64,000 nucleotides of DNA from Nemertoderma westbladi (GCA_032718475.1 JAUCBJ010009103.1:248001-312000); one strand, 5' to 3'; positions 1-11,940 are shown, counted from the stretch's first letter. The notes: generated by a model not told the origin, from the letters alone. Program-made: numbers and translations.

Positions 1-1529
1 GATACGATTTAATATTACAGGGCATTTTGTAAGGCCCCCCAAAGGTCAATATTGTTCAACATCAATATTATTCAATGGGGCTATATAGAAATTTCAGTAA
101 TTCCAGAGTGAGTTTAGAGGGTGGCAAGAGTATGCCGTATATATAAATAAAAAAGTAAACTTTTTAAAACAGCTGATCCTAGAGTATACCGGTACATATA
201 TATATTATATATATATATATATTCCATAGCCCGTAAAATTTTAATTATACATGCTGAGCTGACCTATATACTGTAATAAGAATGAATGCTTTAAGCATAA
301 ATATATAATAATGTAAAATTAATATTAATATATCGAAACTTACTTACCCAATATTACTGAGGCGACAATGTGTATGATGACAGGCAAGAGTAGCACAACT
401 TAGCCAAGGTAAAACAAATATTGCATCAAAGTTATTAAATATATAATTTATATATAAAACTAAATAATATTTAGATAAATGCGTAATTGGAGGTAAGTAT
501 TTTAAGCATGAGTAGATTGGCACCATTGATATGAATGCAACGAAGGAAGAACAAGGTGGAACTATTTGCAATGCTTCTAGTGTAACTGGAAATGACATCA
601 ACAACAAGCCTGAAAAATAAAAGTGCTGATATATAATTGAGGTTGATATTTCATATAATAATATATAATGTTACAGCATCGCTTATTTGTTAAAATGTTA
701 AGCTACTGAATATAGAATAGGACTAAAGTGTAAAGGGTACATAAATAGTTCGTTCGTTATGTACCTATAATATAAACGGATACGTTCGTTCAATTGGGAT
801 AACTATGGAAAATTATGAGTACAGTATATGCAGACGTTTTAGTACTAAAAAAAAGCAGGTTTTTCAATTGTCCAAAAAAGTTGATTGTATTCTGGGGGAT
901 GTATTTTGACATCTACTGGGTGTATTTCAACAAGTTATAGCTCATTTTAAAGCTAAATAATAGAGGAATGCAATGGAATAACTTCCAAATTGTTTTATTG
1001 ATATCATATTGAAATACAACATAGATAATATACCCCTATTTTTGAAAATTTTTGAAAAATGTTTTTTGAAAAATTTTTGAAAAATATTTTTGAAAATTTT
1101 TGTCCCAAACGGTAACACCTATAGGTTTTTATTGGGATTCTATAAACTAAATTCTTATTTGAAAGGAAAATCTTCGGGAAGTTGAACGTTCAAGATTTTA
1201 CGAAAAAATAAAAAATACAACCGGAGATATGGCTGGTGTTATGTGGGAGTCGATTATGTCAATTAGGATTGTCCCATGTGTAACACCAAGTGCACTGCTT
1301 TACCATGCTCTAGAATCAGTTCTAACAAACGTGATTTAAAGATTCTAATATCAGCACATAGCCCAGATATTGGTCTTTTGCGTGAGTAATCATTTGTAGC
1401 AACAATTGACTGTGGAATAGACTTTAGTTGCTTTTACATTTATCGGCATGAGCTTTGTCCCCCCTGTAACAAAAGCCTGTAACACAAAAAATCGTTACAG
1501 GGCGGGACGTCCCACATGTAACATGTAAA
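1..1529. other. AT-rich intergenic sequence, no gene seen
   Basis: No coding region, RNA gene or intact mobile element is recognised. A TA microsatellite lies near 198-222. Around 1036-1100 there is an imperfect run of T5-6GA4 units. All open frames here are short and have no recognisable domain. Confidence 0.6.
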
Positions 1530-1589
1530 TTGAATAAATTTGGGCAACAGAGTAGGACATGTCTCACCTGTAACACTATCAGTAGAAAC

Positions 1590-1960
1590 GCAAATGGACT
1601 ATTAATTGTATTTCTATTTAATTTAGTTGCTAAGGCTAAGAATAAGAAAATCCGTTGGATATATTTGAAGGCTGGTCACGGGAAGGGCACAGCGGATGGA
1701 GTTGGTGGAACGATTAAGAGGACATTGTCAAATATTATTGGCATGCACATTGATGGCGATACCCCTAGCTTCAAAGACATAATTGCCATGCTGAAACCAA
1801 GATATTTCTATACTCGGCTAATGATGTGGAACTGGTAAAGGATACCATACCAAGTAACATAGGCCCCCTCCAGGGAATTGGAAAGGCCCACAAGATAGAA
1901 CCAGGGTGGCGATATCTATAGGATAAATATTTCTTGTAAGAAAGTGAGTCCACTATTCTG
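1590..1960 (+). pseudogene. fragment of a transposon-associated protein with a GHGKG...DGVGG motif
   Basis: The + strand encodes a short stretch with AGHGKGTADGVGGTIKR near 1671-1725, followed by IDGDTPSFKDIIAML. I recall GHGKG-x2-DGVG-x3-KR from uncharacterised proteins dispersed by DNA transposons in invertebrates, but cannot name the family with certainty. The frame closes at 1838, and related coding sequence seems to continue in another frame (SNIGPLQGIGKAHKI-like). No convincing ATG precedes it. It is most simply a decayed piece of a mobile-element gene. Confidence 0.3.
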
Positions 1961-2249
1961 CATCCAGTATGGCGTGGCAGTCCTTGTGTCTCAGGCGGAA
2001 GGTGTCCTTGAAACTATTGAAGACGATGAATCAGATGGAATACTGGATGCTGATGATGTAAGGAAGGGAGAAGTGAGAGATATCGGTGGAGGTGGAGAGT
2101 CAGGGGATAGAGGTATAAGTGCAAGAGGAGGTGTTAGAGGTGGGCGGGCAGAATGTTAGAGGAGTTAGAGGAGCAGTTAGAGGTGGGAGGGAAAAAGATA
2201 GAGGTGCAAGGGGAGCAGTCAGAGGAGCGAGAGGAGTAGTTCGGCGTGC

Positions 2250-2480
2250 GGGTGGAGAAGCGAGTGGAGACAGAGTGGGAAGCTCAGGAGGATCTGTGGA
2301 GGGTGGGGAAGATGGAGTGGGAAGTGTGGGAGGATCTGTGGAGGGTGTGGGAGACGGAGTGGGAGGTACAAGATGAATCTGTGGAGGGTGTGGGAGACGG
2401 AGTGGGAGGTATGGGGGGATCTGTGTAGGGTGTGGGAGACGGAGTGGGAGGTATGGGGGGATCTGTGGATGGTGTGGAGA
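2250..2480 (+). repeat. 42-bp G-rich minisatellite
   Basis: The unit is GATCTGTGGAGGGTGTGGGA followed by GACGGAGTGGGAGGT and a variable end. ATCT anchors fall at about 2292, 2334, 2377, 2419 and 2461, so the period is 42-43 bp. Because 42 is a multiple of 3, several frames stay open on both strands, which explains the spurious Gly/Glu- and Ser/Pro/His-rich ORFs. Degenerate G-rich sequence extends upstream to about 2060. Confidence 0.75.
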
Positions 2481-2587
2481 TGAAACAAATGAACAATTTG
2501 CAGGTTTTGACTAACTGCTCTGCTATAGTGATATATTAACTTTAAGGTAAAGGTATCACATAGTGATATATAACAGTTATAACTTAA

Positions 2588-3334
2588 GGGGGGGGGGGGG
2601 GGGGGGGGGGGGGTACACCATTTTCGGACAACTCTTCGATTTATCACTCTCAGCGTTTCAAAATTGTTTGGTTTTGGCTATAATTTGGAATATAGGTGCC
2701 TAAGATGCTATTCTACATGACAGGTTAGAAAATTTTTATTTTTCGCTATTTAATATTAGTTAATACTAGTTAACAACAAAAAAACTTGGTTGCGCTTAAA
2801 ACCCTAAGGCTTTTACAGTTTTGAATCTAATCACATGAAAGTTTTTTTATATGATAGATCAAAGATGGGGCAACATAACTATCAGGCGAAATTTTGTGAA
2901 AATAATTCTGCACCGCTAGGTGGCGCTGCAAATTTATGCCTAATTTTTAGGTTTGTTATAAATAGTATTAAATTTTATTAACAAATAATTTCGAAAAGTT
3001 GTCTGATACTTTTATGCAGGGTGGCTATGTAGACACCCACAGAAAGTTTCAGACTAATTGCTCAAAAATTGTAGAAGTAGTAGGGTTTTGAAGTTGACAA
3101 TTTCATAAAAAAATATTTGGAGATAATCGACCTTTCATTATACATAGTAATAGTAATTTCAATAGGAATCCCTAAATGGAAATTGTTATAACTTAAAAAC
3201 TAAAAGAGCTATTAAATAGCGGTTTTCAGATTTGGAAACACCATTCAATGGTGCATTATACTGGATCATTAAAAAAAATTTCGACATATTTTTGACCAAA
3301 ATGGTGTACCCCCCCCACCCCCCCCCCCCCCCCC
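2588..3334. mobile_element. MITE-like element bounded by poly-G/poly-C with inverted ends
   Basis: A 26-base G run (2588-2613) is followed by TACACCATTTT (2614-2624). The exact reverse complement AAAATGGTGTA (3298-3308) precedes a C-rich run (3309-3334). About 670 bp of AT-rich noncoding DNA lie between. The structure fits a non-autonomous palindromic element or fold-back repeat. No target-site duplication was found, and the family is unknown. Confidence 0.4.
2913..2928 (+). promoter_or_regulatory. CTCF-like core motif
   Basis: CCGCTAGGTGGCGCTG matches the CTCF core consensus CCASYAGRKGGCRS at all but one position (third base G for A). It lies inside the poly-G/poly-C-bounded repeat. Binding is not demonstrated; this is motif resemblance only. 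Confidence 0.3.
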
Positions 3335-3429
3335 TTAATAGTAAACAGAAAGTCATAGTAATAAACAGTAATAGAATAATAAGTAATAAACAGAAATTAA
3401 GGACCATAAAGATTTATTATGATTGATTA

Positions 3430-3630
3430 TACAGGGTGTCCCATAAAATTTGTTACTACTTTGAATTTATATAACTCCCACGTATGTTGGATAAAATATA
3501 AGTTTTTTATATCAAATTAAAGCCAATATTCTAACTTAGATTTTGGTCCGTGTTTGGAGTCACAACGTTGTTATGGAAACAAAATACAGCCAATTGAATT
3601 CAAAAGCCAGATTTTATACATTCGTAAGTG
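3430..3630 (+). repeat. mariner-like left terminal inverted repeat
   Basis: This is a 201-bp inverted repeat pairing with 5133-5333. It starts TACAGGGTGTCCC and ends near ATTCGTAAGTG. TIRs of this length are longer than the roughly 30 bp typical of classic mariners. Confidence 0.85.
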
Positions 3631-3997
3631 AAGCTTCGAGGCCGTTTAAATAGGTAATGCGCTATTTGGACGATACATGGTCATGAACATTGCTTGTTTG
3701 TTATGAAAGGTTAAAATTCGAGGAACGTTGGTCATAAAGTGTATTTATTTTTGGTTATTTATTTTATTACAATTTATTTTGTGCCAATATTCAACATACT
3801 AACTAATCTGACAAACAAATAAAGTATACAATCAATGCAATACTGTATGTATGCATACACACACTAGCATTAAATAATAAATAATGCCTGTGACGATATA
3901 ATAAACCTGGAATAATTGTAATGTACTTGTAATGTAATTGAATCTAAGAGTTGATTGATTAGACACTAGAAGTTTAATGCTATTATTGTACCGGTAT

Positions 3998-5026
3998 CTA
4001 TTTGTAAATCTCTACGTGGCCACCTCCTATTTCCTGCACTTTTTCTAGTCTACTCATCATTTCTGCAAAGGATCTCTGAAGATGGGCTTTCGGTATTCCG
4101 TTGAAGGCTTCAGTAATAGCAGGACGAAGTTGGGCCAAGGATTCAATCGGTTGGCTATAAACTAAGTTCTTAATGTGGCCCCATAAATAGAAATCGCAAG
4201 GTGTCAGGTCCGGGGAGCGTGGTGGCCACAGCACTGGTCCATCTCTGCCAATCCAATGTCCGTTAAAATGACAGTCCAAATAATTCCTAACGATAAGCCC
4301 CCAGTGTGGCGGTGCACCATCTTGCTGGAACACAATATCGCTATGATGGATTCCTAACCGAGGAACAAAAAATGAAGATATCAAATCTAAATAACTGGCA
4401 CTTGTGACAGTTGGTGTATCAAAAAAGTATGGACCAATTAATCGTGTGCGAGACATAGCTGCCCATACAGTGACCTTTGGTGAGTCGCGAGATTTTTCAG
4501 CGATTGAGTGTGGGTTTTCCTTTCCCCAAATCCGAGAATTCCATCTATTTACTTGTCCATTGACATGAAAGGTAGACTCATCACTAAAGAATACCTTGGA
4601 TAAGTCCTTAGATTCTAGAAAGTTCAATATCTGGGCCGCATTATTGACACGTCTGGTGTAGTCGTTTTGTTGAATTGCATGTAGGAGCTGAATTTTGTAA
4701 GATTTAAATTTGAGTTTCTTAATAACTCTTTGAATACTGCTACGACTGTAGCTTAATGATAGTGATGCCCGCCTCAGTGATGTCTTGGGATTCTGGATAA
4801 AATGGGCCTCAATGATTTCTCTTGAAACACGAATGCGTCTTCCTGACCCCTTTTTTCTGGTGAAACCGAATTCGGATGAAAGTTTTTTCACGAATCTTAA
4901 AATTTCAGCGTTTTTAGGAAGACGCTGATTTGGAAATTTGTGTCCAAATGCACTAGCTGTCAGTTTGGGCGACTTAGTTTCAAAATACGTTTTTACAATA
5001 AAAACTTTCTCTTCACCAGAGAACAT
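3998..5026 (-). CDS. mariner-like DDD transposase (342 aa)
   Basis: This is the enzyme that would excise and reinsert the surrounding element. The N-terminus (MFSGEEKVFIVKTYFE...) is the helix-turn-helix type of the DUF4817 group, followed by a second HTH-like region (about residues 60-110). The catalytic triad is visible as FSDEST, QQDGAPPHW and PPRSPDLTPCDFYLWG. I count 36 residues between the second and third Asp, i.e. a DD36D spacing rather than the DD34D of classical mariner. The length of 342 aa is normal for the superfamily. The ATG (complement of 5024-5026) is the first in frame and lies between the TIRs. No internal stop or frameshift is present, so it may be functional. Host-gene domestication is unlikely because both TIRs survive. 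Confidence 0.9.
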   Translation of the reverse strand: MFSGEEKVFIVKTYFETKSPKLTASAFGHKFPNQRLPKNAEILRFVKKLSSEFGFTRKKGSGRRIRVSREIIEAHFIQNPKTSLRRASLSLSYSRSSIQRVIKKLKFKSYKIQLLHAIQQNDYTRRVNNAAQILNFLESKDLSKVFFSDESTFHVNGQVNRWNSRIWGKENPHSIAEKSRDSPKVTVWAAMSRTRLIGPYFFDTPTVTSASYLDLISSFFVPRLGIHHSDIVFQQDGAPPHWGLIVRNYLDCHFNGHWIGRDGPVLWPPRSPDLTPCDFYLWGHIKNLVYSQPIESLAQLRPAITEAFNGIPKAHLQRSFAEMMSRLEKVQEIGGGHVEIYK

Positions 5027-5132
5027 GGTTCCAACTTAAAACACAAGAGTGAACCAAAATGGTAGCTAGTCTTATTTCCATAGCAACACTAACTTTCTCA
5101 TAAAATAAATACCCGCAAAAGACTAGAACATG

Positions 5133-5333
5133 CACCTACGAATGTATAAAATCTGGCTTTTGAATTCAATTGGCTGTATTTTGTTTCCATGACAACGTTG
5201 TGATTCCAAACACAGACCAAAATCTAAGTTAGAATATTGGCTTTTGATTGATATAAAAAACTTATATTTTATCCAACATACGTGGGAGTTATATAAATTC
5301 AAAGTAGTAACAAATTTTATGGGACACCCTGTA
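5133..5333 (-). repeat. mariner-like right terminal inverted repeat
   Basis: This is the reverse complement of 3430-3630 with a few mismatches, for example CACCTACGAAT here against the complement of ATTCGTAAGTG. It ends GGGACACCCTGTA next to a TA dinucleotide. Confidence 0.85.
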
Positions 5334-7735
5334 TATTTTCAAATAAGCTTTACTGGGAGGTGTTACTGGGATCAGGTATGGCTGGATAGCTCCCACTCGG
5401 GCACGAAATCTAGGTTAAATTAACATTAACAGTGTAATTACAACTGGTGTTACATGGTGGGACAAATTGTTACCGGCATCGGAAATCACCATTCAAGGGC
5501 TCTGATTGGCTGATATCGGGCGTTACATTGTGGGACAAGTGTTACAGGAATGGACATATGTTTTGCTCAATTATTTGTTACCAGGAGGTCGGGGCTATTG
5601 GGAAATTACCACCATTGAATTCAGCGCATCGAGAGCTTTCTGGTGATATATAATATTACATACTTTGTGAAACTTTTTTTGACAAAAAAAAATGATTTTT
5701 TTTGGCCACTTTTTGTGAGTTTGAGAATACCGTATATTTACCTAAAGAATAATAACAAAGCAAAGTACCGGTCTCTGTGAATGCAGATAAGATTGATATT
5801 TATGCTTTAGTTCTAAGCTTTGCTTCTGTTCCAGTAGGCCTACAGTCCTTAACACCTTTATTGTAGTTGTACTACAATAAAGTTAGTTGTACTTCAACTC
5901 ACGGTAATATTTTCTCTTTCGTTCCATTAACATTCTATGCAAACTCATTGGTTGTTTGTAGATTACACCGTTACCATGGCTACTGTTAGGCTTGCACGTA
6001 AAGCAACTTTTCTGCCGCCGTTCCGGAAGAGTTCTAATAAGAAAAACATTAAAACATTGTAGCAAAATTATTCATAATTCTCTATAATTAACTAAACATT
6101 TATACTAATTATTGAATTTCACTCAATTCAGCTTATACTGTAAAGCAAATTAATTACCGGTAGTTTAAATAATATACATTATCAACCAACGTCATGTTAT
6201 TCAGACATCAGAAACCGCAATACCAACCTTTGTAGTTCAGTCGTTTGAACACCATTGTTACCGGTAGCGACGGCGATTTCACGGCTTTCACGGCTTTCCA
6301 TGGGTGGCTTATCAATGTGTTGACCACTCATTGACAGATATCGGATTAGATCGGATTTGTATCTAAACCATCAATCTTATTATACATAATATTATTATAT
6401 GGTATGGTTTATCTATTCCTGTATTATTCCAAATAATTAGCAGGCATGGTAACATTGTAACAATTTCCCACTTCAAAGGACCACTATTCTAGTGATCACA
6501 GAACAACTACATTATACCAATTCAGCAGCTCAGTTGCTCTTACTGCCGTGTTTAGTTTCAATAGGCCTACAAATAATTGCTGTTAATACCGTGGTATTCA
6601 GCAAACTAATGTAGAATGTTTTTATTGTTGCTATGCAACCGTTAAAACCTGCCTAGCTACAAACGTAAACAAACTGGTGTATCTCCATCACTGTCATTAT
6701 CAGGCTGAATTAATTTACTACTGTACGCTATTTACCATAATATTATTCACACAAGGAGTTTATGCTTTTCAATTTACCTTAATCGAATAGTAAGAACTGA
6801 ATTTTGGACAATTTTGAAAATCGCTGGTTCAGACATAATATTACTAACCAAAAAATCCACTGAGTCAGTACAACTGTACAAAAATCGCTACGCTACAACT
6901 GTATAAATTGGTGTTGGTAGATATTATTTATTGCCCTCACTTTAGTGCAGGCTGTTACTAAAGTCACTTTCACACTGCTTATAGAGGACTTTTAAGTACT
7001 CTAGTAGGACTCTCAGGACGTTAGTAGAGGATTTGGATTGTACTGTAAGTCAAAGGCTTTCTTTCATCTACTGATCTAAATTGATTTTATTACCCCCACC
7101 CCACACCATCCCAAAGAAAACAAATTCGGCATCAACTGGGAAATATATGTATTTTTGCAATAATAATTTCAAAAATAGGCATACACTTTGTACAAATTTT
7201 CATTAATTTGTTAATTAAAGTTAATGATATTACATAATGAAACGTTAATGAAATACATAAATTAATGTTTAAATTTCGCAGGTTGTTTAGGATACAATAT
7301 AATAATTATACAAATATCATACAGCACAGTAGCTCCTAATTTTAAATATTTAGAACGCCTGTATTCACATTTTTCATCATAAATATAACTCTACCCAGTC
7401 AGTCTTGATTCAAATTGGCTACTAAATATTCAAGTTAGAAAGACTGTACTTTCTCTGACATTATGACACCATTCTCTTCTCTTTAGACATTAAACAGACT
7501 TTAAGTTCTATACAAAACGGACAATTACTGTATTAGCATTTTAACAACATTTCCACAGCTACTGTACACACGCGTGCAGGTTTCCTACTACTAAAAGTCT
7601 AGTGGTTAGGAGGGACAGTGCAGGTTGCAGAATTATGACAATGTCATTGGGAGAGGGAAACATACAGTAGAAATATGGAAACGCTACAAAACTATACAAT
7701 ATAATTCTATTAAATCGCATCAGGGATCCCATTGA
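5334..7735. other. AT-rich intergenic sequence, nothing recognised
   Basis: No coding sequence, RNA gene or mobile element with identifiable ends was recognised in this 2.4-kb stretch. Open frames are all under about 70 codons and look random. TACCGGTA and TAGGCCTA motifs occur sporadically. Confidence 0.6.
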
Positions 7736-7740
7736 GAGAC

Positions 7741-8620
7741 ACTGCTACATAGAAATCAGAATGGGTTCCGTAAAGGTCGTGGGACCATGGAGCCCATTTT
7801 GGCACTTAGAAGGATAATGGAAGAGTTATACAAAAATATAGACATATATCTGGCTATTGTCTTTGTTAACTTCTTCATGGCCTTTGATTCAGTCTCTCTC
7901 TTACGTATGTTCACATACTTTCATTATATGGGATTCCTGATGAAATTATTGCAGCAATCAGATCAGTGTACGATGGTTTGACTTCGACGACATTTGTTTC
8001 TATACTGTTGACGGTGACACAGATCCATTCAAAGTGTTATGGGAGACACACTTGCGCCATTCTTATTCATAATTGTGGTTGACTATGTTCTACTCATGTC
8101 CTTACCATAATTCTCATTCCTAATCAGTCCTTATTAGTCCTATCATAATGATGATGGGGTGATGGTAACTCCACCTACTAGCTCCAGAAGTCGAGGAAAT
8201 CCTACCAAATACCTAACTGATCTAGACTTTGCTGATGAATTAGGAGTACTCTCAGAATCACTAGAGGGAGCCCAACGGCTCCTCAGCTCTTTAGAACAGG
8301 CTGCTTCTAGTGTTAGTCTTTTTGTAAACACCAAAAAGACCACAATTTTGACAGTTATCTTTGAAAGTCCACAGCAAACTCTGATCGGATGAGCATAAGC
8401 TCAAAGGATGGTATGCTTGAGCATGTAGACGAATTCTGTTACCTGGGATCATGGATCTGGAAGTCTGGTGAGGAGCTTCGAATATGTAATGCTGCCCTTT
8501 GGCAGCATTGAATGAGCTTTCCAGAATTTGGGAAAAAAAAGAATTCATCGGAAACTTAAGGTCCGATTATGTAGAGCAGCAGTAGTTCCAATACTCCTCT
8601 ATGGGCAGGCCGGATTATAG
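7741..8620 (+). pseudogene. LINE (non-LTR retrotransposon) reverse transcriptase fragment
   Basis: Broken RT coding sequence lies on the + strand. QNGFRKGRGT (near 7758) is the RT motif with the conserved NGFRxGRGT. It is followed by a region where the catalytic AFDSV block reads FMAFDSVSLL. Farther on, YLTDLDFADELGVLSES (near 8197) sits at the catalytic FADD block and has lost the second Asp. VDEFCYLGSW and RNLKVRLFRAA-like thumb sequence follow. Several frame changes and stops occur (after 7981 and 8392), so it is dead. The motif set fits the endonuclease-bearing LINE group also seen in the other fragments of this window. Confidence 0.75.
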
Positions 8621-9504
8621 ATTGTCGGGCCCCCGCCTGTCACAACTTACGGGCCCCTATAACCATAACCCCCCCCCCCCCCTCCCCACCCACGAAAACC
8701 AATTTAAAATTTGTTCAAATTTTTGGTGCATGTTTGGTCAGCTGCAATCAAGAGGAAATAATACTGTCATTTTTCTCACGTTGCCCTTTTTGGAACACTT
8801 TCACTATCTACTTTTTTTAACTACTCAACGGATTTTCGTTCTGTTTCAGAATTATAGAGAGCAGAATATTCCGCAAAAATTATGTTGACATAATTTTGAA
8901 ACTTTGTTTAAAAAAAAGTTATAGAAAATTATAAAAAGTAATTTTGAAACGATAAATGCCATGCCGGTAACTTTTCTTTTAAACAAAATTTCAAAATTTC
9001 TGTCAACACAATTTTTTCGCGGAATATTCTTATACATGATTCTGCAAACAAAATGATATTCGGTTTTGAGTACTTAAAAAGTAGATAGAGAAATTGTCCC
9101 AAAAAAGCGAACGCGAGAAAAGTTACATTCAAATTTCCTTTTGATTACAACTGAACAAAAATTGCCATAACTCGAGAACTAAACAACTTGTCGAAAAACT
9201 GGTTTCAGATTCGGAATGACCATAATTTTTACATCAGAAAACATTAACATTAAAAACATTAAAAATTTTATTACATTAAAAAAAATATGATGTAAAAAGA
9301 GTGGGGGTGAACCACCCCCCCCCCCCCCCATTCTATTTTGTTTCAATGGCTTTCTCTAATCAGGCATATTCTATCTGTCTATGAATGGTGCTTGCTATGC
9401 GAGATATAAATATTAATTGAACAGCCAGAAATTAAGATAAATGAGATTGTTTTATCAGTGAGATAATGTTTGGTAAACATTGGGAGTCCATGCTGGGCTC
9501 TAAC

Positions 9505-9720
9505 TGATGAGGACACCAAATCTCTGGATGGCACATTCGCAAGAATGCTACGTCGGGTTCATTGTGTCAAGTACAATGCACACATCTCCAACCAGTCACT
9601 ATACAGTATAACATTGGAGGTGTCTCATTGGTTCCCGCAAGCTTGACACTAGAACAAAAACCGCCTCCGCTTTGCAGGACATTGTTTTCGCCGTGAGAAC
9701 CAGCCTGTGCACAATTGTAC
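9505..9720 (+). pseudogene. LINE ORF2 C-terminal fragment
   Basis: The + strand reads LDGTFARMLRRVHCVKYNAH, then ISNQSLYSITLEVSHW, stops, then RLRFAGHCFRRE. This is the typical C-terminal part of LINE ORF2 after the RT thumb. At least two stops interrupt it. The same module recurs at 13,285-13,345 and, inverted, at 31,545-32,040, so one LINE family has seeded this locus repeatedly. Confidence 0.65.
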
Positions 9721-10668
9721 TTTGGCAGCCGCAGAACGCCTAGAGGCACCCTTCGGTGGCCCATTCCTGAACGAGCCTGGGTCATCCAGTGACATCGTGT
9801 GGGAGGCACGCCATTCCCGACTCAATCGTCTGCACATTCGCCGTTATATCGTACCGGGTGGTAATGCAGGACGTAAAGTAGTTTATGTACTCACTCGTGA
9901 GATTGAGAACCTGACAGGTGGTAACTTCCATTCTGAGAGACCCCTCTGTTTTTTAGCAATGGTCTTTCATAGAGACCCAGAAACAACAACCATACTTCGG
10001 CGCATCGAAATGTGGGAAAATTTGGAATTCGAGCAACTCCTAGCCAAGGCTGAAAGAGGCAGCACTCGGTTTCCATCACGGTCTGCCATTGCTTCAAAGG
10101 AAACAGCTAATCTGTACAATCGTAAAGTTCTAGCTGGGATGAATCGTTCAGCAGTTCGCATGGTCACTGACCGTGATAGTGGGGGTGTTCTCCATCCTGA
10201 GTCTCAGGCTGAGGGACAGCCTCCAGGAGTCTCCGTTAGGGATGTCCTCTCAAGCAAACACCCCCCTCAGATGCCAGAATCCATGGCCGCGATCGAACCC
10301 TTTGTGACGCCACCCCAGTTCGAGGGGGTTGACATTACGGGTACCACAGTACTCAAGGTCACACGGTCCGTCTCGGGGAGTTCTGGTCCAGTAGGAGGAG
10401 ATGCTGAGTCTTGGCACGCATTGCTCACACGGTATGATGCCCACAGTTAGTTCCCGTCGTCATGAAGCAATTGATGGACTAGCCCGCCGCCTTGTCAACA
10501 CCATTGTGCCATGGGAAGAAATCCGGGCTCTGCGTGCTTGTTGACTAATTTCTCTGGACAAGCAGCCGGGAGTTTTCCCAATCGGTGTAGGGGAGGTACT
10601 CTATCGTTTACTAGCCAACTGCATCGCATCAACCACAAAGTCAGACATCATCCAGGAAAGTAGGATCT
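9707..10668 (+). pseudogene. fragment of a second reverse-transcriptase-related ORF
   Basis: A 744-bp open frame (to 10,450), then a frameshift, continues as RRHEAIDGLARRLVNTIVPW and, after a stop, LISLDKQPGVFPIGVGEVLY (10,541-10,600). The block LxLDKxPGVxPIGVGEVxxR is the N-terminal RT signature of an invertebrate retroelement family that I recall but cannot name exactly. The upstream part (residues 1-220) is probably the linker that precedes the RT and has no recognised domain. One stop and one frameshift make it non-functional. It abuts the LINE tail at 9,720, suggesting one element inserted into or beside the other. Confidence 0.5.
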
Positions 10669-10994
10669 AGAATTGTACTGTACGTCTGCTACTACTTTTA
10701 GTCATTAGCAGGCATCTCTAGGCCACTACTGTATATAAAAAATTACAAATTCTCCCCTTAGACAAACTATATAAATTCGAAGTAGCAAAATTAATCGAAT
10801 TACAATATACTGTAGTAGTGTAGTCTCATGGTACACGTTCCGCTACAGATGATAATTATTTTCCCACGCGTTCGACTGCTTGTCGGACACAATTCCCTTC
10901 AACATCAAAGTCCTGTCATTTGGAATTCTGTTAACGATACAACTTAAAAATTTACCAAATAAGCCATCACTCATATGCGGGAAAGTAGTATAGG

Positions 10995-11290
10995 CTTGCT
11001 CCTCTTTGTGACAGTTAGACCCCACTCATGACTTATCGCTTAGGAATGTGACACCTATGGGTGTCATTGGGTGTCATTGGCGCCAGACTGTCTGGGTGAC
11101 ACCTCCTAATTAGGCTAATAAGACCCAAATTGACAGGTGTCATCAATTAATTAATACATTTTATCCCTAATAGGTGTCTTACGACTCCTAATTAGGGTTT
11201 AATTGATTATCCTAATTAATTAGACTGATTAGCGCCCTAACACCCAATGGGTCATGAGTGTTGTCTAACTGTCACAAAGCCGGCGCAAGA
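10995..11290. repeat. palindromic MITE-like repeat
   Basis: TTTGTGACAGTTAGAC (about 11,006-11,021) followed by ACTCATGAC is repeated in inverted form as GTCATGAGT and GTCTAACTGTCACAAAG (about 11,250-11,280). The interior contains further self-complementary blocks (GACACC/GGTGTC, CCTAATTAGG). No coding potential is seen. This is probably a fold-back element. Confidence 0.45.
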
Positions 11291-11314
11291 GGGTTTCATA
11301 AGTGACACCGCAAC

Positions 11315-11460
11315 TCTTTTATTTATTAATACTTATTTATTTGTATTAATTTTTATTATTTATTTGTATTTAATTTTATTTATTTATTTGTATTTAATTT
11401 TAATTTATTTATTTGTATTTAATTTTAAATTAATTATTTAATTGTACTTAATTTTAGATT
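11315..11460 (+). repeat. TTTATTTGTATTTAA microsatellite-like AT repeat
   Basis: Degenerate tandem TTATTTATTTGTATTTAATT units cover this stretch and yield one meaningless Leu/Ile/Tyr-rich open frame. Confidence 0.6.
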
Positions 11461-11699
11461 TACCAATAATTAGTTTTATATATTGGTTTCTAAGTGACCT
11501 CATTGACTTTCATCTTGTTATACTTAGCCATAGGGTATACAGCTCCAATACTGCTAAGTAATTACTCTTATCTATATCCAGACATCTTTATCGTTGACCT
11601 TTGACCCCCAATTAGCTTTAACAAAGCAACAGCTTATTAATAATAGTTGTATCCAAGCGCCCCGCCCCCCTCTCGTGACACCTCTGATTACTAATTACT

Positions 11700-11940
11700 T
11701 TTACCTAAATCCAGCCATCTGCAGTTCCATAGTCTGCCGCTAGAGGGCGTATTATCTGAAAATTAACATCTTCTCTAACTTTGTTACAGTATTTTCATTC
11801 CGAATAGGTTTAAACTCGGTAGGCATCTACTACGGCATAGGGCATATCTTTTGCGGAGTCATATAGTAGTCTGAAGTTCCCCTGTCTGCCGCTAGAGGGC
11901 GTATTATTTGAAAATTAACATCTTCTCTAGCTTTGTTGTT
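11700..11940 (+). repeat. two direct copies of a ~60-bp block with CTCF-like motif
   Basis: The block AGTCTGCCGCTAGAGGGCG-TATTAT-TGAAAATTAACATC-TTCTCTA-CTTTGTT occurs at about 11,731-11,785 and again at about 11,883-11,938. The second copy merges with the left arm of the giant inverted repeat. Each contains CCGCTAGAGGGCG (11,737-11,749 and 11,889-11,901). Confidence 0.6.

Larger units (their letters stand above)
3430..5333 (-). mobile_element. Tc1/mariner-superfamily transposon with ~200-bp TIRs, nearly intact
   Basis: The element begins TACAGGGTGTCCC at 3430 and ends with the complement at 5333. It is flanked by TA on both sides (3428-3429 and 5334-5335), as expected for Tc1/mariner target duplication. 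The terminal inverted repeats are about 201 bp each (3430-3630 and 5133-5333) and nearly identical, differing at scattered sites by eye. One uninterrupted transposase gene occupies the interior on the minus strand. Intact ORF plus well-matched long TIRs suggest a young, possibly active copy. Confidence 0.9.

Noticed and set aside
2219-2647. Minus-strand Pro/Ser/His-rich ORF of 142 codons
   Set aside because: It runs through a poly-G tract and the 42-bp minisatellite and is only the complement of a simple repeat.
9649-10444. Minus-strand ORFs across the RT-related fragment
   Set aside because: They are shadows of the + strand frame, which carries the recognisable LDKQPGVFPIGVGEVL motif.
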